Below are positions 11,189-22,200 of a DNA stretch of 64,000 bases, piece by piece. A program made the translations under genes and the position numbers. Position 1 is the stretch's first letter. Every line of letters begins with the position of its first letter. The stretch is taken from the NCBI GenBank assembly GCA_019925095.2, contig CM034403.1, positions 4,097,690 to 4,161,689 on the forward strand. Direction: 5' to 3'. The notes below the pieces were generated by a model. It was not told the origin of the DNA and ran no database searches. It saw nothing but the letters and a program-made list of their open reading frames with translations. This stretch comes from Dendrolimus kikuchii (taxonomy: Eukaryota > Arthropoda > Insecta > Lepidoptera > Lasiocampidae).

Positions 11189-11503
11189 TTTTTTTATTAT
11201 TATTGCAGGAGTTTAGCAGACAGGCAGACGGCCCACTTAATGGAAAGCAGTTACCATCGCCTATGGACATTTGTAACACCAAAGGTGCTACAAATGCGCC
11301 GCTGCTTTCTTAAGGGAGACTGGAACCTGGTCACTAATGCCGGAACACAATACAAGGTTGTTATGGCGACATACTCTAGACCAGGGGTGGTCGCCATCCA
11401 GTCGAGCAAATACCCTACCACCTGGCTGTGGGTTGTTTTGTCGTCTCATACGACAGGCCGCCTGGCCGCAGGAAATTGTATTCTTTCTCCGTTCCTGCAC
11501 GGA
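11189..11503 (-). repeat. family A retroposon, near full length
   Basis: T-run, ttattgcaggagtttagcag, family body, end at gttcctgcacgga. The + strand reads open for about 115 codons through the element. Confidence 0.9.
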
Positions 11504-13124
11504 TGATTCTATTCCATTCTTCAAATTCCAGTGCCTTTTAGATGTCATAATAATCTTCTTACTGTATATAAAAATCAATTGCTGGTTGTTAGTCTGGCTA
11601 AAACTCAAAAACGGCTTGAAAGATTTTGAGTGGGTATTTGGATAGTTTAGAATTTAGATTCACAATTGGGCCTGGTAAGTTGCGCTGCAATCAGGCTCTA
11701 AATTTGTATTTTTTCAGGGCAGGACAATGTCTGCCGGGCCAACTGGTCATTTAAAAAATAATATGTGAATGGCCTTCGTGTCTCATCATTTACACTAGTT
11801 ATTTTTAGGTGATAATATAAAATTAGCTCAATCAAGAGAGCGTGTACTGAAAACACCTAAACAGGAATGTAACAGATACTTGATAAGCAAAGCAGAATGC
11901 TTTAATTAAAATCTTCGTCACGGATTAACCACAGTCTTTGAACTGGATTAATCTTGACTGTTAACCGCATGTCCTAAGTTTACTCGTAAAGATGTAAGTT
12001 TTATATCTCGGAAAGTATAAAGGAATATCTTAGGCCGTGGTCTGTCACAGATGGTGAAAGCAGCATATAACGTTAATCTATGTAGACTCCGCTTTTAGCG
12101 TCGGATTGACTTAATACCGATGGTCACTCTAGAAACCTCTAATATACGGTTAAGGCTGACCAACTTTGGAATACATTGCCTGTTGCTGTCAGACAAGCAA
12201 AATCTCTAATAACATTTAAGAACATGGTCGGGAAATATACTATCTGCAATATAATGATATGTAATTTTATATAATCACTTAATTAGTATTATATTGCATA
12301 CATTTATTATGTATAAATATTTGCATTTTATCACTATATCTTGTATATGTCTATAACTTATGTGTATATTTGTATATATAGTATAGTTATATATTTATTA
12401 TTGAAATGTAAGTAATCGTACAATAATTATGTATACCACCATCGCCACTCCTAATCAGCAATATTCTTGCCACGGGTTTCTGAAAGAGATCATTTTTTAG
12501 CGATAAAACCGCTCTTTGTACACAATTATAATAATACTAGTTCTTAAGTTTTCTGTAATGGTGTAGGTAAATTAAAGTGTTATCTATCATATTTATTTGA
12601 CAGATTAAATTATGTTAAAAATGCGTCGTCTTTTCGTTGGAATGCTCAAGCAGCTCCAAATTGACTTCGGACGCCGCGTACGACACATGTGCGACGTGAC
12701 AGATGTATGAAAGGGACTATTGTCGAGCATTTTCATAATAAGCATCGTCGGTCGCAAACAGCGTCACGTTGGACGTAGTCTAAATCATTTGTAATAATAG
12801 ACCGTTGCCTTATAAACTTTCCGTGAAGCTAAGGCTTCATGGAAATTAGATTGGATCTAATCAAATAGGTTTTCTTGTGAAGTATTGGGACAGTATTTGG
12901 ACCTGATTAAAGTAATGCATAGGAGAAAAAGGTTTTTTATTCCGTCATTAGCAATTTCAAAGTTATAATTTAAAAAAACTAATGTAATAAACAAGAGTAA
13001 AAGTTTACATCAATCATGCAATATATTTTTAATTTATACATGTTTCTTTATTGATGAAAAATACAATATAAACTTAAAAATAACCTACAAACTATACTAT
13101 ATTAAAAACTAAAATTATATAGGT
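11504..13124. other. gene-free stretch with a LINE scrap
   Basis: Around 12150-12260 (+) a short stretch translates to DQLWNTLPVAVRQAKS, again the C-terminal motif of a LINE. A perfect 6-bp hairpin (gtgaagctaaggcttcat) sits near 12824. No host gene is supported. Confidence 0.45.
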
Positions 13125-13210
13125 ATAGTTTCCACCCCAAATGCCGCAAACGTGTAACCATTTCCAATGGCGGCATATTTGCGGCGCTTGAGAGTCTCCG
13201 GTTCAGCTGC
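13125..13210 (-). pseudogene. fragment of non-LTR polyprotein tail
   Basis: The minus strand encodes TLKRRKYAAIGNGYTF and a FGVET-like stretch, collinear with the tail at 14826-15115. About 85 bp survives. Confidence 0.5.
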
Positions 13211-13344
13211 AGTAGAAGCAGCGGTACATTAACTACATTAACAAATTTAAAAGGTCCATTTTGCTTGCTTGTATTAACTGACTTTGATAGTACACTCGAG
13301 CTGGAGTAACTTTTTATTTTCTAACTTTGTTTCATGTCTTGTCA

Positions 13345-13654
13345 TTTTTTTTATTGCAGGAGTTCAGCAGATAGGCAGACGGCCCACTTGATGGAAAGCG
13401 GATACCATCGCCTATGGACATTTGCAACACCAAAGGTGCTACAAATGCGCTGTTGCTCTCTTAAAGGAGACTGGAACCTGGTCACTAATGACGGAACACA
13501 ACTCAAAGTTGTGATGGCGGCATACTCTAGACCAGGGGTGGGAGCCATCCAGTAGGGAGAATACCCTACCACCTGGCTGTGGGTTGTTTTGTTGCCTCTT
13601 ACGACAAGCCGCCCGGCCGCAGGAAATTGTATTCTTTCTCCGTTCCTGCACGGA
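13345..13654 (-). repeat. family A retroposon, full length
   Basis: T-run, ttattgcaggagttcagc, family body, end at gttcctgcacgga. The + strand splice-acceptor-like motif is intact. Confidence 0.9.
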
Positions 13655-13883
13655 TAAGTAAGAATGTAAGATCATTAAGAATAATCTTACATTTATCTTT
13701 CTTCTGTAATATGTTCTGTGAATTATTTTTATATCCTTATTTTTAGTTATTGTTAATATTTTTATACCTCTTGTATTTTTATTAATACTTAACTAAAATA
13801 ACTTTTTATTTCGTATGTATCGTAGCTGTTTGTTGTTCCTTTAAATAAATAAAATAAAAATCAATTAAATTGTCTTGTACTTT

Positions 13884-14343
13884 TTAACCGACTTCAAAAA
13901 AAGGAGGAGGTTCTCAATTCGTCGGGAGCTTTTTTTTATGTTTGTTCACCGATTACTCCGAGATTTATGATCCGATTTACGTGATTCTTTTTTTGTTCGA
14001 CGCGGAATAGCTTCCATTTGGTTCCTTAAAAATTTGACATAGTTTGGCCTAGTGATTTTCATTTTATGAACATTTTTTAAGACAAAAATTCCATTCTGTT
14101 CCATATGTACACCGATTTACGTGATTCTTGTTTAGTGTGATGCCATTTGGTCCCCTAATAATTTAATATAATTTGGCAACGTAGATTTCATTTTACGAAC
14201 ATTTTTTTGTTCCCGTTTCTTGGGACCTATATTTTTTAAGGAGCGCGGCACCTTTTGTAGGGCTACCCATACATAGCTAGACACTAAAAAGTCAGAAATA
14301 AAATAAAAAAACTTCGTTTAAAAAAAACGACTTCAAAAATTAA
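13884..14343. repeat. dispersed lepidopteran repeat (accgacttcaaaa family)
   Basis: Starts taaccgacttcaaaaaaagg and ends aaaacgacttcaaaaattaa. It contains two imperfect tandem units (ccgatttacgtgattctt at about 13974 and 14112, each followed by a tttggt/taattt... block). A related accgacttca block appears at 52720-52810. Non-coding. Confidence 0.55.
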
Positions 14344-14650
14344 AAAGTATAAAATAACTTATTTCTAAAGCTATTATTATTATTTATCCAATCATATTAG
14401 TAACTACGAAGATAAGTACGTTCCAACACACTTTTTATCTAAATTTTATATATATATCGTAGCCCTGTAGATACAGGGCCACGGTTACACAGCGGCCGAT
14501 CCCTAACATCCCTTCGCTACCTATACGATAGTGGATAACGATATGAATTAATATTATGACCTATAACCACGTGCAACATCCTTATACTCAATTTATAGTG
14601 GTATTAACTGAATTGGATAACTGCTACATTGGAACTAGTCCGCTAGTCCG

Positions 14651-14655
14651 TCAGT
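14651..14655 (+). promoter_or_regulatory. possible initiator (TCAGT) of Ly6 gene A
   Basis: TCAGT matches the arthropod initiator core and lies 66 bases upstream of the ATG at 14721, a sensible distance for a short 5' UTR. No TATA box was identified. This is a motif match only. Confidence 0.25.
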
Positions 14656-14720
14656 CAGAGCTTGTACGCACCCGCGCTCAGTTCTTAGCGGGTGAAACCG
14701 GTATACGCTAGTGCATTGCG

Positions 14721-17022
14721 ATGGGCCCGCTCGTGTTTTTAGCGGTAATATGCAGTTTACTACAACAAGGTTTGTCTGCCTTTTTGGGTTTATTTAATCT
14801 GTGCGAACTGGTTATGTTATCTGTATTTTTTTTTTTGATTAAGAAGGATTTTTAATCTACATAACAACTATAAATTACTTAAATATAAACTAAATAATTA
14901 AATCTAAATGCCCAGAAGGCTGGCTGCATTGCCACGCTATATGGCAATGCTTATGTATTGGGCGAATAATGAGCCAGCCTTCTGATCATGGGTAATGTCA
15001 AAGAAAGTCTTTGCCGATGGAACCCACGGGTTCATTGTTTCAACCCAAAACGGCACAAATATGTAACCTTTTCCTAAGTCTCCATATTTGCGTTTGACGT
15101 CTTCAGCTGAAGCGTCGTCGTATTGTATGAGAAGTATTTTGGATTAAGACTGAAATGAGAGATATGTTCTATGGAATTAAATTTCGCGGATATTGTTAAG
15201 CTGATGTTAGACGATTCATTTCTACATTTCAATTTGTATGAATCAACCAAAGTGGCCCATATAATCATGAACTGGGATAATTTAATATCGTCGTGTTCTT
15301 TCACTCAATTTGGTAGAACAAATTGCGTGAGCCTTAAGTTTACGTTGTCGAACCTTGAAAGTATTCAGATCTTGAATTTGGAATTAAATGGGGACTGGGA
15401 TGTATCACCGAAGAGATTATTTATTTGCCAACCTTATTTTTTTTCTTATTCACAGGTCTAGCAATAACCTGCTACCAATGCAACAGTCACAATGACTCCC
15501 GATGTCTTATGGACAAGTTGCCTGACTCGTTGCGAATTCCCTGTACCCCCAAGGACACCATGTGCCGGAAGATCTCCCAGGTTGTAGAGTTCGAGATGAA
15601 CGGCATGCCACCGGATAGCCGAGTTATTAGAGGCTGCGGGTGGGACGAGAGCAACTATAAGGTTAGAATAGTTTTGGCTATTATTTGTACACTACACACA
15701 AGTATATTAGAGGTGGGAAGATCCGGATGGATACGAATCCTAGGACGTACAGCCGTGGCATGATGGATGTACAACCAACATTAATTCGGATACTGTTTTA
15801 CTGCACTAGCAAACTTGCACGGCACCTCAAGACCTACATCCACACGCACATCTAAGTGCAAAGGGGCAAATTCGCACACCCGATTCGATGATTACAATTA
15901 AAAGTGACCTAAATTTTGGTTTAACGGATCAATAAACACCATAGTCCGCTCGATACGTTAGTCAACCAGACCCATATATATGGGTCTTACGGACACGGGA
16001 ACTGGATGTGCATCTTTAGACCCGGATGCATGTTGGGATGCAACTCCGAATTGTACTCTAAACGACCCACACCTTATATTTTATAAAAATCTGTTAGTGG
16101 CAGACGTGGTTTATAGAAGTTTGTCTCTTCAAACGGTTGTCTGGAACGTCTGGAATAAATCGCTTTAAGTGATAAGGCTTATACTATTGCTGATGAAATA
16201 TTTATACTAGGTCTTACTTTAAGACGTGTTAAATGAAGTTTTATTTTTTTCTATCTTCTATCAAAACAAAAAGAAGAATAGTTAAATATAGAAGTAGGTA
16301 GTGTAACCATTAACTTTTGTATAATTCTTGCATACATATGGCAGTATTTTGCAGTTCCTAAAAATGTTTTCAAGTAATCGTCGTAATAAGAAAATGTGCT
16401 TACAAGAAAATCTTCTTTATATATAAAAATGAATGTTTGTATGATATATCCTTTATAGAATCATAAACTATACATTTGATCATGTGATGATCTTTAGCAA
16501 AGTTGTTGTGCATGAGCCAAAGAAGGTTTCTGAGTTGGTTCACAATTGGACCCGGTAGGTGGCGCTGCTGACGGCATATCGATTGACGCTTTTCCGGGCA
16601 GGACGACTTCTGCCGGGACAGCTAGTTTTCTATATAAAAAACATTCATATCATGATGACACTACTACTCAACAATTTTCTATAAAAAAATAAAATCGAAT
16701 TGCACAGTAGTGAGTATACATTCCAGGTTATTAAAGAGTTAAAGTTTTATTTAACAACTGCTGCTGATATAAAATGAATACGAGGTCATCTTATAACTTA
16801 ACCTATTAAACACTTCATGTTAAGATCTTCGGAACTTTGTAATTCATCAAGTCCTTATATCTGAATATCTGGTATATCTTTTAGGGCCGCTGCTACCAGC
16901 GCTCTGGTTTCGGCGGCAGACAAGAAGTATGTTCATGTTTAGAAGACGGATGCAACGCAGCTTCTATTCCGGTTGGTGCTACAGCATTGATGCTCGTTAT
17001 ATTTGCAATATTGAGGTTTTAA
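14721..17022 (+). CDS. Ly6/uPAR (quiver/sleepless-like) GPI-anchored protein, gene A
   Basis: Three exons: 14721-14769, 15456-15661, 16885-17022, joined at canonical GT/AG sites in phases 1 and 0, give 130 aa. Residues 1-19 are a hydrophobic signal peptide (MGPLVFLAVICSLLQQG...). The mature part opens with ITCYQCNS and has ten cysteines in the Ly6 three-finger pattern, including a GCGWDES block, CYQRSGFGG, VCSC and a final CN at 108-109. Residues 113-130 are hydrophobic (PVGATALMLVIFAILRF), a GPI-attachment signal with candidate omega site near N109-S112. Insect proteins of this group are cell-surface factors in septate junctions or modulators of channels and receptors; no specific role can be assigned here. 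It is a tandem paralogue of gene B, with identical exon layout. Intron 1 carries an antisense LINE tail (14826-15115); intron 2 carries a Helitron-like element. Confidence 0.88.
14826..15115 (-). pseudogene. 5'-truncated non-LTR element in Ly6-A intron 1
   Basis: On the + strand it begins with a T-run. The minus strand reads KRKYGDLGKGYIFVPFWVET, then QKAGSLFAQYISIAI, a stop, then RGNAASLLG. It is the best-preserved copy here of the tail found at 1884-2142, 7364-7486 and 13125-13210. Opposite orientation to the host gene. Confidence 0.6.
16120..16230 (+). repeat. short LINE/SINE remnant
   Basis: Shares cggttgtctggaacgtctgg / ctggaataaatcgctttaag with 11065-11180. Lies in intron 2 of Ly6 gene A. 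Confidence 0.4.
16414..16626 (+). mobile_element. non-autonomous Helitron-like element in Ly6-A intron 2
   Basis: Starts TCTTTATATATAAAAATGAA and ends ACAGCTAGT, preceded by an imperfect GC-rich hairpin (ccgggcag ... ctgccggg). About 213 bp, no coding capacity. The ends and the subterminal hairpin fit Helitrons. Confidence 0.65.
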
Positions 17023-17139
17023 GAGGTTCCTATCATCGTAGAAGGTATACAAGATTTAGTTGGATAGTTCTGTTGGTACAAAGAGAGCTTTTAGGAGTAT
17101 GCGGGGTTGGACAGTACGACTTGAATGACATTGTATGTA

Positions 17140-17671
17140 GATTTAAAGAAATATTGCGACATTTATGTGATATCATTCAAAGACTTTTCTGATAGTCGAA
17201 ACATACAATCTAATCCTATATAAATACTAACAATGTACAGCCCATTGCTATAAGGCATCTAGAAAAAGTAGTTTACAAATTAAATAGACCAAAGATAATT
17301 TCGCATTTACTGTTGCACTATAACATATTTACTAAACTGTACGCTGCTGACCTTAATACAGATTTAGGTATTACTGCAGTCACTCAAAATGTAGCCGAAA
17401 TAAACGAAGCGTATAGAATATAGTAAATGCTGTTGAAACTAAAGCAGTTTATATAGATATAGTAAACAATTCAAATGTAGTTAATAATGTGGTATTGATT
17501 TGGACAAATGTGTGTGAATTTTAGAGGCACGATGAGAATATTAACAATACTATGTAAATAGATGATAATCTTATTTCACACTTGGGTATAAATGTCTTTG
17601 AACCAGATAGTGGCAGAATACGTTACCAATATGAAATGTATAGCGATGCTTTGTTGGAGTTTGTTTCGTGA
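17140..17671 (+). pseudogene. unidentified decayed coding sequence
   Basis: Just downstream of Ly6 gene A, an AT-rich stretch shows protein-like translation in several successive frames. About 17144-17216 is in one frame. 17217-17422 is open for over 60 codons in a second (includes PIAIRHLEKVVYKL and FTKLYAADLNTDLGI). 17416-17524 is in a third (NIVNAVETKAVYIDIV). 17558-17671 ends in a stop (includes LGINVFEPDSGRIRYQYEMY). Breaks are single-base shifts plus two in-frame stops. The composition is unlike the LINE remnants and I do not recognise the family. It could be a decayed host gene, a DNA transposon gene, or an endogenised viral gene; nothing here decides between these. Confidence 0.45.
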
Positions 17672-18214
17672 GATTATATTTATTAAAAGTTTTGTTAAGG
17701 ATTTGGACTTTTATTACTGTTACTTATCATTTTAATTTTCTTCAAGAGTATTATAAAGTTATTGTTCATTTGCAATATTGGTTTATTTGTATGATCTAAG
17801 TTGTTTTTGTTATGATAACATTCGTAGGCTTAACCAAGATAACGTGATTTATTTATTTTATTAATCTTTTAACGGATTTAGGTATATAGATCATTACTTT
17901 ATCTCTGTCTCTCTCTTTATTTCTATCGTCGACAAATTAATATAGAGGTATATTCTTTCTATTCTCTAATCCTAAGTATTTTACTACTAAACAAATAATC
18001 ACGTTCTGCTTCTTCATTAAATAAAAGTGTCCCCAATACGAATTTACATAGGAATTATCTGATTACAACGTTCATTGTATTATCGAGTATGTAATCAAAT
18101 ATTAGCATAAATGAAGAGTAATTTATGTTTATCATTTACCTTATGTAGATCAAACTAAGCGTTTTCCAAGTGGCATGTTAAGTAGTTTCTAAAATCTATT
18201 GAAATCGAATTATA
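17672..18214. other. AT-rich intergenic DNA
   Basis: No gene or clear repeat seen. It includes low-complexity (tctctctctttatt) sequence near 17900. Confidence 0.5.
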
Positions 18215-18480
18215 AATATAAAAATCACATACCCGACAAAAACAACCAACTCACATATTTTTCAGAACTATATTATCAAATAGCTCTGCCCGTGAATTCG
18301 TCCAGATGGAATTATTTTTCGCGGAACTCGAGAAAAAAGAAAAAGTATCCTAAGTTTCTTCTTATAACATCACCTATCTGCCAGTGAAAGTCCCGTCAAA
18401 ATCGGTCTAGCCGTTTTTAAGATTAGCCGGAACAATCACACAGAGAGACAGACAGATAAAAAAAAAATGTTTTTTTTATA
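18215..18480 (+). repeat. dispersed non-coding repeat
   Basis: Contains gctctgcccgtgaattcg, ccgtcaaaatcggtctagcc, then a gacagacagat tail. This type of sequence is widespread in lepidopteran introns and intergenic DNA. It has no coding capacity. Confidence 0.45.
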
Positions 18481-18595
18481 CAAGGACCGTATATACTTTC
18501 ATATTATATATGCATTTCATAAAAAGCTGTTATTTTGACATTACAAACAGACCCTTCAATTTTATTTATCTATAGATCCAGTATCCAGCAATATA

Positions 18596-18887
18596 TTTTT
18601 TATTGCTAGATACAGCAGACAGGGTAACGGATCACCTGATGACAAGTGGTTACCGTCGCCTATAGACATTTGCAGCACACACAACCAATATGCTGCTGGC
18701 CTCGAAAGGGGAATCTGGAACCTAGCCACTGCTGTTGGAATATAAATTAAGGTTGTTATGGTGGTATACAGATCAGCGGTGGTAGCCATCCAGACAGGCA
18801 GATGCCCAATCACCCGGCTGTGGGTGTCACTCTTGCGACAGATTGCCCGGACACAGGAGTTTGTATTATTTCTCCGTTCCTGCAGGA
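18596..18887 (-). repeat. family A retroposon, old diverged copy
   Basis: Same order of blocks as the family but with many substitutions. The tgcagg next to the T-run has become tgctag. The end reads gttcctgcagga. Confidence 0.8.
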
Positions 18888-19212
18888 ATATATAGAAAAG
18901 TTGTCCTCGCTAATGGGTTAAAACTGTCTACTTGGCTGTATCTATAATCTGGCTAGCAACAAATTATACTTCTATCTATATCAAAGGCGAAACATATCTA
19001 GCATGACCTAATAACGTCATCTAACATCTTGAATTGGATACTTCCTACAGTAGCATCAATGAGAAACATCCTTTCAGATATATAATACAATACCTAGGTG
19101 CTTATAGCGAACATATTCATACATACATACAAACGCATTGTTAAAGCTTGTACTTGTGGTGACCACACTCGGCCAGACGGCGTTGGTACTTGGTCAACTG
19201 AGACCATAAATC

Positions 19213-22200
19213 ATGAAGACCTTAATTTGCGGATTCATTGTATTCTGTGGACTTTTTAAATATGGTAAGTGGGTTTTGATTATATTATTTGATAATTTTA
19301 TTATTGCTTTAGGATAAATTTGTTTATATTTAGTGTTACCTGTATAAAAAAATAATTAGTTTACGAAAAGGCTTTTAGTGTTTGTCGAATGACTTTTAAA
19401 TCAGATTATCAGTATTATCTAGCGATCCAGTTTGTACAATATATTTAAAAATGTGAAAGCATTAGGGCGGCTAATTTGGACCAGCTGATAACGGAAATGG
19501 AACTTTTGGATTTTTTGTCTGTCTGTTTGTTAGAGCATTAGAGGTAGCTTTTTATCGGGTCAACATTTAGGACACCTTTGGCCCCGATAAATGACGTCGT
19601 TTCCGTAAAGGAGACGAATTGTTTTGGGACCGATGATGCAATTCATTACGACAATGTTGCTAATAAGGAGTCGTTAACGAAGTTTCGCTGGCAAATACTA
19701 GTTTATAATATATAAAAGTGACTGTGAGTTTGCTTGTTTCTTTATACCTTCTTCCTGACTTATACGTGAATTGATTTTCATGTTTGCCATAAGTGTTTAT
19801 TTAGGGGTCAAAGGTGTGTGTGTAAATGTCCAATAAAATAAATAAATAAGTCGGTCAAGGCTTGCGGGACAACTGGGTATAATTTTCTTTTTCTGTTTGT
19901 AATTTTCAATCAGTCAGCTCTTTTCCCTCGTGTATGCTTCAAACATGTACTTTTTCGGAGAAAAAAGTTTCCTAAGGCATTTTTTATTTTTTTTTATTGC
20001 ATGAGTTCAGCAGACAGGCAGACGGCCCATTTGATGGAAAGCGGTTACCATCGCGTATGGACATTTGTAACACCAAAGGTGCTACAAATGCGCTGCTGCG
20101 ATCTTTAGGGAGACTGGAACCTGGTCACTAATGCCGGAACACAACACAAGGTTGTTATGGCGGCATACTCTAGACCAGGGGTGGTCGCCATCCAGTCGAG
20201 CAAATACCCTACCTACCTGGCTCTGGGTTGTTTTGTCGCCTCTTACGACAGGCCGCCTGGCCGCAGGAAATTGTATTCTTTCTCCGTTCCTGCACGGATA
20301 AAATTGCATGGCATTGCATGTATCAAAGTAGATAATTAAGATTATGCACTAAATTATATGATAATAGACCCTAATACCGTAATAAGAAACACTAAGATTA
20401 AAAAAAAAAGTTTAAAACTGCGCAAGCAACATATGCTCCTCAAATAGGATTGGAATCCACATTATTGTAACCAGAAGCGGATGCTTTATCCGTTGAAGTA
20501 CTGCGGTTTTCAAAAATTCTGAATGCAAATAAATATTATAAACCAACTAAAAAACTTGACACTATTGAACACGGCTGACCTCGGAATTTTCCCTTTCAAG
20601 AGGAAAGACATACCCGGCACACTTATCCAGGACTAGTATATTATTTCGGGATAATTGCAATCCGAACAAAAAAGCTAAACAGTTAAATCCACCATCAATT
20701 TATCAGATGATGAAATATACGAGTATGTTTCAGTTCCCGGAATTCCCGAAGCTTATTTTTAAATCTTTATTTATTTCACTGACCAATGGATCTGTGGAAT
20801 ATCCCAAGCTATTTTAAAGCCATGGACAAAGTTGCTCGCTTCCTCATCGTGTGAAAACGTAGTGTTCTATCACTCGGCAAGTTCTTACATGATACTCTTA
20901 TAGTTTGTGGGCGACAGGATACTCATGATTGTAAGAGTCAAAAGAAGGATAAAATTGTATGAAGAACAGTCGCAGTTTCTTCTCTCTTTATAATTTTTTT
21001 TTTATTGGACTTGACTTTATGTTGTTGGTCCGAAGATCTTACAACTTTACCGGGGTTTTTGGGGCGAGTGCCTTCGCGAAGCGAAGGCGCTCGAGCCCGG
21101 GGGGCAACTTGCTCGAGGGAGCTCCCTAAGGAGTTTAACCTCGGCTGGACTGTTGCCATGAGAGAGGGATGAATTTAATGATCTCCACCATAGGGCGACA
21201 CAAAGCACTAATTGAGAACGGGCGACGGGTGATAAAAAGCCTGAGGGGAAGGATCCCGGCCCGCCGGGATGGGTCGTTCGCGGCGGTCTACGCTATCTTA
21301 CTGTACCCTCTTTATCATGCTCAAAATGTTCTTCATACAAATACATCCATGCAGGAACGGAGAGAGGATAGTAATTCCTGCGGCCAGGCGGCCTGTCGTA
21401 AGAGGCGACAAAACAACCCACAGTCAGGTGGTAGGGTATTTACCCGTCTGGATAACTACCACCCCCGATCTAGAGTATACCGCCATAACAACCATGAGAT
21501 GTGTTCCGGCATTGGTGGCCATATTCCAGTCCCATCTACGAGTACGGCAGCACATTCGTAATACCTAGTGTTGCAAATGTTTATAGTCGACGGTAACCTC
21601 TTTCCATCACAGTTGAGCCGTTAGTCTGTCTGCTGTAGTCCAGCACAAAGCAAAATACGTACAAAGTGCATGTATCGGTTTGGAACTGCACTTCACGTGT
21701 CTCGGTTGTATGTCTCAAAGGCTGCAGAAATTCATAGCAGGGACATCAATCAAGGGACTTTGTCGCCCTCATACTTTTTCAGTCCCATTATCATGCCACG
21801 TCGCAAGCAGACCATTTGAGTTTCACATACAAACTTGCCTACCTATAATAAGGCGACGACCTCCGTGGTTGAGCGAGCTAAGTCCTAGCCGACCGAACTC
21901 GCTGGCACGCAGAGGCAGAGGCTCCGGGTTCGATTCCTGGCATGGTAAATTTCGGAAACGAACTTTCAGTTATTTACTATGGTCTGGATGTCTGAGATCG
22001 GCCTCAAATTGGTCCGTTGTATATCACCCATAGCACAAGCGTAATTTGCTTAATTTCGGGATATACAATGCGTGTGTTTATCTGCAAATTATTATTATTA
22101 TAATTAACAAATTGCTGGCTGCTACCCACATCAATTCTTCTTACAAACAATAAACTCTAGAAATATAAAAATGTGGATAAGTACTAGCGGCCTCGGCAGA

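Noticed and set aside
11159..11506. 115-codon open frame as a host gene (likewise 35526-35855 and 61083-61433)
   Set aside because: These are the antisense of family A retroposons; the same translation recurs in many copies.
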